Assembly: GCA_040753795.1 (NCBI GenBank)
Contig: JBFMDX010000024.1
Span: 1 to 60,106, forward strand
DNA length: 60,106 bases
Reading direction: 5' to 3'
Source of the DNA: Thermodesulfobacteriota bacterium
GTDB taxonomy: Bacteria; Desulfobacterota; Desulfobacteria; Desulfobacterales; Desulfosudaceae
Made by a program: the position numbers and the translations under genes. The notes beneath the pieces were generated by a model. That model ran no database searches. It was given only the letters and a program-made list of their open reading frames with translations, and had not been told where the DNA came from. Below, piece by piece: positions 17,878 to 25,595 of the stretch; the first letter of the stretch is position 1; each line of letters opens with the position of its first letter.

Positions 17878-19950
17878 ATGGATGAGCAGGTAGAAAAAAT
17901 CAGAAATATCGTCCTGGCCGGTCACGCCGGATCGGGTAAAACCATGATTTCCGAAGGCATGCTGTTCAACGCCAAAGCCATCGACCGTTTCGGCCGGGTG
18001 GAGGAAGGCAACACCGCCATGGATTCCGAGCCGGAAGAGGTCAAGCGCGGTTCCAGCATCACTACCGGGATATTTCAGCATGAATGGAAGAAACACATCA
18101 TCAACCTGCTGGACACTCCCGGCGACCAGAACTTCTTCTCCGATTCCATCAGCTGCATGCAGGCGGCCGACGCGGCCGTTATCGTCATCGACAGCGTCGA
18201 CGGCGTCAAGGTGCAAACGGAGGAGTCCTGGGAATTCGCCGCCACGCGCCATATCCCCTGCGCTGTCTTCATCAACAAGCTCGACAAAGAGCGGGCCGAT
18301 TTCCAGCAGGCCCTCAGCGACGCCAGGGATATCCTGGCCCAGCCCAAACTGATTCTGCTGCAGCTGCCCATCGGCGAAAAGGAAAAATTCTCCGGCGTGG
18401 TCGACCTGATCAACATGAAGGCCCACACCTATGACGCCAGCGGCAACCGCACCACCGGCGAAATTCCGGCGGACATGAAGGAAGAGGCGGAAGCGGAAAA
18501 AGAGGCCCTCATCGAAAACATCGCCGAAGCCGACGACTCCCTGCTGGAACGGTACCTGGAAGGAGAATCCTTGAGCGACGAAGAGTTGAACACCGCCTTG
18601 AAAAAAGGGATCCTGTCGCGACTCTTCGTGCCGGTGCTGTGCGGCGCCGCCACCTCCCGCATCGGCATCGACCTGCTGTCCGATTTTGTCGTCAACTGCC
18701 TGCCCTCGCCGGCCGACCGGGGCGCCTGGAAAGCCAAAGACACCGACGGCAATGAAGTGACCTGCCTGCCCGACGCCAACGAACCGCTGGCGGCCTTTGT
18801 CTTTAAAACCGTAGCCGATCCCTTTGCCGGCCGCCTTTCCCTGTTCCGGGTGGTTTCCGGCAAGATGGGCACGGACGGCACTTTTCTCAACGTCAAAACC
18901 GACACCAGCGAGCGGTACAACCAGCTGCTGGTGCCGGTCGGGAAAAAGCAGAAGATTTCCACCGGCGCCGTGCCGGGCTCCATCGTCGCCCTGGCCAAGC
19001 TCAAGAACACCAATACCGGCAACACCATCTGCGACCCGACCCGGAAAGTCGTCTTCGAATGCGCCGAGCCCCTGCCCACGGTCATTTCATTCCAGGTCGA
19101 GCCCAAGAACAAGGGCGATGAAGACAAGCTTCAGTCCTCCATCAACAAGCTTATCGAAGAAGATCCGGCGCTGCAGCTGTCACGCAACGCCGAAGCCCGG
19201 GCCATCATGCTGGCCGGGCGGGGCCAGATCCACATCGAAACCGCGGTGGAGCGACTGAAACGCAAATTCAACGTGGAAGTCACCTTGAGTGTTCCCAAGA
19301 TTCCCTACCGGGAGACCATCACCAAATCGGTGCGGGTCCAGGGCCGGCACAAGAAACAGTCCGGCGGTCACGGCCAGTTCGGCGACTGCTGGGTTCAGCT
19401 GGAACCCATGGAACGGGGCGGCGGCTATGAATTCGTCGACAAGATCGTCGGCGGAGCCATTCCCCGGAACTATATTCCGGCGGTGGATAAGGGCATCCAG
19501 GAAGCCTGCGTGGCCGGCCCCATTGCCGGGTTCCCCTGCGTGGATTTCCGGGCCATTCTGGATTACGGTTCCTACCACGCGGTGGACTCTTCGGAAATGG
19601 CCTTTAAAATCGCCGGTTCCCTGGCCTTCAAAAAAGCAGCGGTGGAAGCCGGTCCGGTGCTGCTCGAACCCATCATGGAAATCGTCGTCACCACCCCGGA
19701 AGAGTTCATGGGCGACGTCATGGGCGACCTGAACAGCAAGCGCGGCCGGGTGCTGGGCATGGACAGCAAGGGCAAAAACCAGATCATCAAGGCCATTGTG
19801 CCCATGTCCGAATTCCAGACCTACGACCCGGACCTCAGGTCCATGACCGGCGGCCGGGGAAAATTCACCTTGACCTTCTCTCATTATGAGATCATGCCGG
19901 CCCAGGAAGCCAACAAGGTCATCGAAGCGGCCAACCGTGAAAAAGAATAA
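17878..19950 (+). CDS. Elongation factor G-like GTPase (EF-G paralogue)
   Basis: A 690-residue five-domain translational GTPase related to EF-G. It has the P-loop GHAGSGKT (residues 15-22), the G3 motif DTPGDQNF (79-86), NKLD for G4, domain II, and domains III-V (RGQIHIE, the GGxGQFG loop, ALDYGS-like segments). In canonical EF-G the G3 motif is DTPGHVDF with a catalytic His; here that position is Asp83, as in a divergent EF-G-like subfamily whose role differs from normal translocation. The P-loop also departs from AHIDAGKT. A GAGGAG lies six bases before the ATG. It is monocistronic; an EF-G housekeeping copy probably exists elsewhere. Confidence 0.88.
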   Translation: MDEQVEKIRNIVLAGHAGSGKTMISEGMLFNAKAIDRFGRVEEGNTAMDSEPEEVKRGSSITTGIFQHEWKKHIINLLDTPGDQNFFSDSISCMQAADAAVIVIDSVDGVKVQTEESWEFAATRHIPCAVFINKLDKERADFQQALSDARDILAQPKLILLQLPIGEKEKFSGVVDLINMKAHTYDASGNRTTGEIPADMKEEAEAEKEALIENIAEADDSLLERYLEGESLSDEELNTALKKGILSRLFVPVLCGAATSRIGIDLLSDFVVNCLPSPADRGAWKAKDTDGNEVTCLPDANEPLAAFVFKTVADPFAGRLSLFRVVSGKMGTDGTFLNVKTDTSERYNQLLVPVGKKQKISTGAVPGSIVALAKLKNTNTGNTICDPTRKVVFECAEPLPTVISFQVEPKNKGDEDKLQSSINKLIEEDPALQLSRNAEARAIMLAGRGQIHIETAVERLKRKFNVEVTLSVPKIPYRETITKSVRVQGRHKKQSGGHGQFGDCWVQLEPMERGGGYEFVDKIVGGAIPRNYIPAVDKGIQEACVAGPIAGFPCVDFRAILDYGSYHAVDSSEMAFKIAGSLAFKKAAVEAGPVLLEPIMEIVVTTPEEFMGDVMGDLNSKRGRVLGMDSKGKNQIIKAIVPMSEFQTYDPDLRSMTGGRGKFTLTFSHYEIMPAQEANKVIEAANREKE

Positions 19951-20045
19951 CGGGCTTCGCCCGTAAGGAGTCGAGGGTTCAAGGGGTCAAGGGGCCTAGG
20001 GTCGCTTGCCCCCTGCCCCCGTTTCCCTGAATCCTCTTCTCCGAT
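19951..20045. repeat. Hairpin and palindromic repeat between the EF-G-like gene and pgi
   Basis: Immediately after the stop codon is a CGGGC-TTC-GCCCG hairpin (19951-19963). A roughly 65-bp G-rich then C-rich stretch follows (19973-20040), whose ends GAGGGTTCAAGGG and CCCTGAATCCTC are imperfect inverted repeats. Its 16-mer AAGGGGTCAAGGGGCC (19981-19996) recurs exactly at 21724-21739 after pgi. It looks like a dispersed intergenic repeat. Confidence 0.55.
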
Positions 20046-20087
20046 TGGATTGTGAGAAACCCGCGACAACAAGTCGGAGAAATGACC

Positions 20088-21713
20088 ATGCAGAAAGAAT
20101 CACTCACCCGTCTCGATGTCTGGCAGCGCCTGACCCGCCAGGCGGAAACCATGACCCGGCCTGAAATGCACCTGAAAAATCTCACCGCCGACCCGCGGCG
20201 GCTGGAGGACTTTTCGCTGGCCGGTTCCGGTTTTTTCTATGATTTTTCGCGGCAGCGGGTTGACCAGTCCGTCATGGACCTGCTGCTGGAACTGGCCGGG
20301 GCAAGGAAGGTCACGGATCAGTTCCGGGCCATGGCCAGCGGCGCCGTCGTTAACGTCACCGAGAAGCGGGCCGCCCTCCACACCGCGGCCCGGGACCTTT
20401 CCGGCAAACCGCTCACTGCCGACGGCCTGGACGTAACCGCGGAAATCCGGCGGGTGCTGGAGGAAATCAGGGCGTTTTCCGCGGCCGTCCACAACGGGAC
20501 CGTGACCGGCTCCACCGGTAAACCCTTCCGACACGTGGTGGTCATCGGCATCGGCGGCTCCTACCTGGGCACGGAGTGCGTGGCCCGTTCCCTGGAGGCC
20601 GTGGCCGACAAGGGCATCACCCTCCATTTTCTGGCCAACGTGGACATCCACGACTTCGGCCGGATCGCCGCCCGCATCGACCCGGAGACCACCCTCTGGA
20701 TCGTGGTCTCCAAGACCTTCACCACCGCCGAAACCATGGCCAACGCCAATCAGGCCCGGCGGTTCATGGAACACAGAGGCCTCGACCCGGCCCGCCATTT
20801 CGTGGGTGTGACCAGCAAGGGCAGCCCCGGCGACCGGCCGGACGACCCGGGCGCCTTTCCGGTCATGCGCGCCTTTCATATGTTTGATTTTATCGGCGGC
20901 CGCTACAGTGTTACCTCGGCGGTGGGCGGGCTCCCCTTAAGCCTCTATCTGGGGTATGACCGGTTCGAAGCGTTCCTGCGGGGGGCCAATGACATGGACG
21001 TCCACTGCCTGTCCGCGCCGCCGGAAAAGAACATGCCCCTGATCGCCGCCCTGATCAGCATCTGGAACAACAATTTCCTCGGCTACCGCTGTCAGGCCGT
21101 CATTCCCTATTCGTCGCCCCTGGCCGAACTGGCGCCGCACATCCAGCAGCTTTACATGGAGAGCAACGGCAAGGCCGTCACCGCCGACGGGGCACCGGTG
21201 GAAGTGCCCACCGGCGTCATCATCTTCGGCGAGCCGGGCACCAACGCCCAGCATTCCTTCTTCCAGCTGGCCCACCAGGGCAATCCCTTCCCGGTTGAAT
21301 TCATCGGCGTGATCACGCCCCAGTATGGCCAGTACCAGGAGATGTCCAAAGGCGTCACTAACCACCAGGAACTGTGGGCCAACCTCATCTCCCAGCCCCG
21401 GGCCCTGGCCGAGGGGAAACAGTCGGACGACCCGCACAAGTGTTTTTCCGGCAACCGGCCCTCGTCCACCATCATTGTCCCGGATCTGTCCCCGGCCGCC
21501 ATCGGCCGGCTGATCGCCTTTTACGAAGCCCGTACGGTTTATGAGGCCTTCATCTGGGGAATCAATCCCTTTGACCAGTTCGGGGTGGAACTGGGCAAAG
21601 TTCTGGCCGACGGTCTCCGCAAGCAGATGGCGGAAAAGAACAAGAACGCCGCCCATCAATTTGATGGTGTCGATCCTATCTCACGGCATTACCTGGAAAT
21701 GCTGATGAAGTAA
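20088..21713 (+). CDS. pgi: Glucose-6-phosphate isomerase
   Basis: Interconverts glucose-6-phosphate and fructose-6-phosphate in glycolysis/gluconeogenesis. The 541-residue protein has the sugar-isomerase core: GIGGSYLGTE, SKTFTTAETM, GGRYSVTSAVG, the NGK and QHSFFQLAHQG active-site segments and the C-terminal WGINPFDQFGVELGK signature with its catalytic Lys. Two in-frame ATGs lie close together; the second (20088) has GGAG eight bases upstream, whereas the first (20082) is only two bases from it. The 3' end is partly duplicated at 24316-24366, and 16-bp direct repeats flank the gene. Confidence 0.94.
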   Translation: MQKESLTRLDVWQRLTRQAETMTRPEMHLKNLTADPRRLEDFSLAGSGFFYDFSRQRVDQSVMDLLLELAGARKVTDQFRAMASGAVVNVTEKRAALHTAARDLSGKPLTADGLDVTAEIRRVLEEIRAFSAAVHNGTVTGSTGKPFRHVVVIGIGGSYLGTECVARSLEAVADKGITLHFLANVDIHDFGRIAARIDPETTLWIVVSKTFTTAETMANANQARRFMEHRGLDPARHFVGVTSKGSPGDRPDDPGAFPVMRAFHMFDFIGGRYSVTSAVGGLPLSLYLGYDRFEAFLRGANDMDVHCLSAPPEKNMPLIAALISIWNNNFLGYRCQAVIPYSSPLAELAPHIQQLYMESNGKAVTADGAPVEVPTGVIIFGEPGTNAQHSFFQLAHQGNPFPVEFIGVITPQYGQYQEMSKGVTNHQELWANLISQPRALAEGKQSDDPHKCFSGNRPSSTIIVPDLSPAAIGRLIAFYEARTVYEAFIWGINPFDQFGVELGKVLADGLRKQMAEKNKNAAHQFDGVDPISRHYLEMLMK

Positions 21714-21723
21714 AAAAGGGAAC

Positions 21724-21739
21724 AAGGGGTCAAGGGGCC
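21724..21739 (+). repeat. 16-bp direct repeat, copy 2
   Basis: AAGGGGTCAAGGGGCC begins 11 bases after the pgi stop and is identical to 19981-19996 upstream of pgi. The pair brackets pgi at a distance of 1743 bp. It probably belongs to a dispersed intergenic repeat family rather than being a transposon target duplication. Confidence 0.55.
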
Positions 21740-21791
21740 AAGAGAAAGTATCTGGGTATCTTCAGAGATGCCCTTTATTATTACGGCAACG

Positions 21792-24227
21792 CTATCGATC
21801 ATCGGAACAGCGCACTAAATCCTGATATTCAGCGGACCCCCTGATATTGTTTAAATCACTATCTGTTTTTATCTGATTCCAATTATCATAACCCTTTTCG
21901 ACGGCGCGTTTTAACCAGTAAACGGACTTATCTTCTTCTCCCTGAAGAGAATATAAACATCCGATATTATAACATATCTTTCCCGCGCTGGGTGAATCCG
22001 GCTGCAATGAAAACATTTTTGCGTAATATTCAACGGCATGAGCGTACTGTTTCTTCTTTACGCCCAGGCAAGCCAGGCTGTTCAAGACGCCAAGAGAGTC
22101 AGGATCTATCGCCAGTGCTTTTTGGTAATGCGCTTCAGCCTTCTCGGAATCCCCGTTCATTTCGTGCAGTAAACCAAGCTGACAATACAAATCAGCGTTT
22201 CCCGGGTTATGGCGCAAGGATTCACTGATATTCCTGATAGACTCCTGAACCTGTCGCTTCTGATTCAAAACACGGTCCAGATACTGATTCGCCTCTTTGT
22301 AGTTGGCATTCATTTTCCTGACGCTGCCCAAATGACGCTCCGCTGAAGACAAGTCGCCTACAGCGAACCTGCTCACCCCCAGGCCATAAAGGCCATCAAT
22401 GTTGTCCGGATCTTCTTCCAGCGCCCTGGAAAACAACAAAGACGCCCCGGCCCAATCTCCCGCCTTAAATTTTTCCCCCGCTAGACTGGCGTATAATCTG
22501 CTTTTTAATTGCGATCTCCCTTTGATCAGGCGCGCGTTTTCAATCAGATCCAGGGCGACATGAAAATCCCCGACACGTTGAGCGAAACGGATGAGTTGCA
22601 GGAGACGGCGCGTGTTTTTAATTTTTAAGATTGACGTTGAAACCGTTTTTTCACGGACGTCTATCAGATCGCTGCCTTTTTTTATAAACACCGCGTCCCA
22701 GGAACCGTAAAAAATCAAGACCCAGTCCGGGGCCTGTAAAAAATAATTAATGACCGGTTTATCAAGACCGATACACCAGAGGTCACAGGCAAACTTTTCT
22801 AAAAACCGATTAACGTCAACGCCCTGTATGAACCGGATATATTCAGGATACCACGCTTCGAATGGAAAATATCTGGAATCAATTGCGGTTTTTACTTGGG
22901 GCCATAACATCCAGGACAGATAGCTGCCGCTCTCATAATCATTTCCGATTCGTGGTCCATGGAAATGATCTTTTAGAAATCCGGTTTCTTCTATCGGGGC
23001 GTCATCTACTGTGCCGAACCCCAGCCAGTCTCCCCCCGAATAAATATTCAATGCATTAAAGTAAACCAGCATTCCGGCAAACAGAAAAAAGAGAAGAACG
23101 CGAGAGAAGGTCGTGCCGGCCGGCGTCCAGATCCCGGCAACTTGGCGGCGACAGAGAAGATAAAAAGAGCTGAAAGCAAAAACTGAAGCGTACAGGAACA
23201 TGGTCCTGGAAATATAAACATATAAGAAAGCGAACAATAAAAACGGCAGCAGAATGGTCCAGTCAAGAGAACGGGATTTGATCTGATGCCGGAACAGCAT
23301 CAAAAAAATAAATACCGAGACAATAAGAAGGAACAACGTGTTGTATTCCGTTAATCCCCCGAAAACACGTATCATGGTATACAATGATACATAATCTAAA
23401 TTCGTGGCAAAATGGGTCTTGAACTCAGCGCTGAACATAGACTCAACCACCTGAAAAGGATACACCCAGCCATAAGGGTTCACCAGTGTCGCCAACGCGC
23501 TGAGGATAACGGCGACAAAAAAATGCTTTCGGATAATTGGATTCAATGCCTTATCAGGAGAAAAAACCATGTTCATTATTTCTCCCGCACCGATAACGCA
23601 TAAGTAAGCCAATCCGAATATCCATACGCCGTGAGTATTCACCCAGAATATGGTTAAAACCGGATAGGCATAACACCAGCAGACGTCTTTTCCGGTCGCG
23701 GTCTTGAGTTGAAACCAGATCAAGACAAACAACTGCATAAATATGCAGGAAAACATATTGGGTTTGATGATGATGGCGCTGGAACTGATGATTAAAGACA
23801 AAAACGCGATCAGCCATGCCGTCGGCTGGTGAGCCAGGTCATGCCTGCGGATATAAAAATAGAGAAGCATCAAGTATGTCAAAAAGGTGGCATACCTTAC
23901 CGCGAACAGGAAGGCGCGGCCGCCCATCTCATAGCAGACATAAAGAAACGCTTGCGCAAGCCATTGGCAGTAGACGATATCGTTGCTGGCGGGAGTCCAG
24001 GTGAAAATCCGATGGTCCAGAATCAGGGTCTTGTTGGTGAGGATATATTTTCCATAAGCCAGATGGAACCATATATCAGCGTCCATTACCGGCCTTGTGC
24101 ACATGATGATCACTGTCAACAGAAGCAGGGGGAACGGAAGGGTATAAAGAAAACCGGAGGCAGCCTTATCTCCGGCCTCATGCGGCTTACCGCTAAAATT
24201 TCTATCATTGTCTTGTGTCTGTGACAT
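21792..24227 (-). CDS. Multi-spanning membrane protein with C-terminal TPR repeats
   Basis: The 811-residue protein is not assigned to a named family. Residues 25-420 hold about ten to eleven transmembrane helices, with a D-A-D-I-W-F-H-L segment after the first helix that resembles the first-loop Asp motif of GT-C type glycosyltransferases. A soluble region follows, and residues 580-800 contain at least five tetratricopeptide repeats, for example AGASLLFSRALEEDPDN and AEAHYQKALAIDPDS. A role in surface polysaccharide or protein glycosylation is possible but only inferred. Base composition is clearly more AT-rich than the neighbours. The gene lies between intact pgi and a degenerate second pgi tail, which suggests acquisition by insertion. 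No strong ribosome site precedes the ATG. Confidence 0.75.
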   Translation of the reverse strand: MSQTQDNDRNFSGKPHEAGDKAASGFLYTLPFPLLLLTVIIMCTRPVMDADIWFHLAYGKYILTNKTLILDHRIFTWTPASNDIVYCQWLAQAFLYVCYEMGGRAFLFAVRYATFLTYLMLLYFYIRRHDLAHQPTAWLIAFLSLIISSSAIIIKPNMFSCIFMQLFVLIWFQLKTATGKDVCWCYAYPVLTIFWVNTHGVWIFGLAYLCVIGAGEIMNMVFSPDKALNPIIRKHFFVAVILSALATLVNPYGWVYPFQVVESMFSAEFKTHFATNLDYVSLYTMIRVFGGLTEYNTLFLLIVSVFIFLMLFRHQIKSRSLDWTILLPFLLFAFLYVYISRTMFLYASVFAFSSFYLLCRRQVAGIWTPAGTTFSRVLLFFLFAGMLVYFNALNIYSGGDWLGFGTVDDAPIEETGFLKDHFHGPRIGNDYESGSYLSWMLWPQVKTAIDSRYFPFEAWYPEYIRFIQGVDVNRFLEKFACDLWCIGLDKPVINYFLQAPDWVLIFYGSWDAVFIKKGSDLIDVREKTVSTSILKIKNTRRLLQLIRFAQRVGDFHVALDLIENARLIKGRSQLKSRLYASLAGEKFKAGDWAGASLLFSRALEEDPDNIDGLYGLGVSRFAVGDLSSAERHLGSVRKMNANYKEANQYLDRVLNQKRQVQESIRNISESLRHNPGNADLYCQLGLLHEMNGDSEKAEAHYQKALAIDPDSLGVLNSLACLGVKKKQYAHAVEYYAKMFSLQPDSPSAGKICYNIGCLYSLQGEEDKSVYWLKRAVEKGYDNWNQIKTDSDLNNIRGSAEYQDLVRCSDDR

Positions 24228-24315
24228 GCCGGAGTGATTTCTTTAAAACAGTGGACACGTTTTGAAAAAAAATTATCATCTCCGGCAGTATTCCGCAAGG
24301 GTTGAATGCCGGCAA

Positions 24316-24366
24316 GACGGCGTCGGTCCCATCTCACGGCGTTATCTGAAAATGCTGATGAAGTAA
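24316..24366 (+). pseudogene. Degenerate duplicate of the pgi 3' end
   Basis: These 51 bases match the last 51 bases of pgi (21663-21713) at 44 of 51 positions, including the stop codon. In the pgi frame they read DGVGPISRRYLKMLMK-stop against DGVDPISRHYLEMLMK-stop. Four of the seven changes are synonymous, so this was once coding sequence. Nothing pgi-like precedes it. It ends five bases before the end of the convergent secretin-like gene and looks like the remnant of an earlier pgi whose body was replaced or displaced. Confidence 0.8.
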
Positions 24367-24371
24367 TGCGT

Positions 24372-25193
24372 TTACTCGACCATCAGGGAAATGGACGTCG
24401 AGGCTTTGCGATTTTCCCGCGAGCCGCCAAGGATGGCTTTCATTTCTTCGCTTTCGGAGGAACCGGTCCCGCCGATGGTTGTCCACTGGCCCAGCGGCAC
24501 CGAGACGGACGTGGACGCTTCGGTACAGCGGACAACGGTCTGACCGCCCCGGTCATCCAGGTAGGAGATTCGCGGCGTAATGGTGATGTCGGCGTACCCC
24601 CCCCGGACAATTGGCGTAACCTCCATGCCGGTCTCGACCCGCTGAAAAACCAGTGTTTCCGAAATTTCCGCGTGCCGTTGCCCCAGGGTCAGCCACCTCT
24701 CCTTATAAGGGATATCGGTGGCCGTTCGGATATAAGCCGGACTGCCGGACGTGGCCAGGATAAAATACTCGCTATCGCCCTGTTCGCGGACGCTGCTCTG
24801 TCCGTAGCTGATCCGCACCCCGTCCCGGCTGCTGGCGCTGCCGGACGCGGCTTGACGGCCGGTCAACCGGTCGGAATCGAACCGGACTCTTATTTTCACC
24901 TGTTTGCCCGGAACGTCGTGACGGGACAAAAAGGAGCGGACGGCATTGATGTTTTCCGGTTCGTCCACCACCACCAGCGAATGAGTGCGCTCATTGAAGG
25001 TGGCTGACCCTCGTGGCGACAGCAGGCCTTTTACCAGGGGCAGCAGTTCGGCACTCTTACTGTACTTGACCGGGATAACGGCGACTTCCGCCGGGCATAC
25101 GCAAGGCAACAGTAACAACCCGAAGAGGAGTACAAGGACAACATTGATCGTGTACTTTACGCTATGGTTGTGCTTGCGTTGCCGGACAGACAC
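24372..25193 (-). CDS. Short secretin-like exported protein
   Basis: The 273-residue protein starts with GTG (ribosome site AGAGGAA seven bases before it) and has a signal peptide ending near VCPA-EV (residue 35). Residues 36-100 resemble the secretin N-domain (NolW-type), with a VIPVKY...LVKGLLSPRGS...LVVVDEPENI pattern. Residues 170-270 resemble the first beta-strands of a secretin core (VTPIVRGGYADITITPRISYL, then SVPLGQWTTIGG). Complete secretins are 450-700 aa with a gate and outer-membrane rim, which are missing, so it may be a periplasmic accessory protein, a truncated secretin or an independent small family. No secretion genes adjoin it. Confidence 0.6.
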   Translation of the reverse strand: MSVRQRKHNHSVKYTINVVLVLLFGLLLLPCVCPAEVAVIPVKYSKSAELLPLVKGLLSPRGSATFNERTHSLVVVDEPENINAVRSFLSRHDVPGKQVKIRVRFDSDRLTGRQAASGSASSRDGVRISYGQSSVREQGDSEYFILATSGSPAYIRTATDIPYKERWLTLGQRHAEISETLVFQRVETGMEVTPIVRGGYADITITPRISYLDDRGGQTVVRCTEASTSVSVPLGQWTTIGGTGSSESEEMKAILGGSRENRKASTSISLMVE

Positions 25194-25359
25194 GTGTTGC
25201 TTCCTCTTCTATGACAGATCCCGATTTAAATCCCCCGCATTTCTATCAATCGCCTGACATGGACACCAAGCGACCACGAATTCCGGTTCCAGCATACGGA
25301 TTTCCTCTATTATTAAGTACCTCTATGCTCCCCCCTGCCCGTTGCAGCGCCGCCGAGGG

Positions 25360-25506
25360 CGAACGGTTTTTTCGGAAACAGCGGGCAGACTGTCCGAGCG
25401 CCAATCCCTGATGAAGGCGATAAAGAGGTGATATTTCGTCAACCGGGAAACAGGGTTTAGAACCGGTTCCCGAGCGAGTTTCTGCCCGCGCCGAAAAAAT
25501 CGTTCG
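25360..25506. repeat. Imperfect palindromic repeat element
   Basis: CGAACGGTTTTTTCGG (25360-25375) pairs with CCGAAAAAATCGTTCG (25491-25506) at 15 of 16 positions. Inside this, a GCGGGCAGA...GAGCG block (25381-25400) pairs imperfectly with CGAGC...TCTGCCCGC (25471-25489). The whole could fold into one long hairpin of about 147 bp. It occupies the 402-bp gap between the secretin-like gene and fabH, where no coding gene is supported. It resembles the dispersed palindromic intergenic repeats common in this group. Confidence 0.6.
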
Positions 25507-25561
25507 CGCGAGGGAAGCCACGCCCGCGGCGTGGCCAAGCTGCCGGCCAATGTTTCTTTTG

Positions 25562-25590
25562 GTCCTTTTCTTTGCGTCAAAGAAAAGGAC
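25562..25590. terminator. Perfect hairpin downstream of fabH
   Basis: GTCCTTTTCTTTG (25562-25574) and CAAAGAAAAGGAC (25578-25590) form a perfect 13-bp stem with a 3-nt loop, five bases past the fabH stop. No U run follows on the minus strand, so it may be a transcript-stabilising hairpin or part of the adjacent repeat rather than a canonical terminator. Confidence 0.5.
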
Positions 25591-25595
25591 GACAA

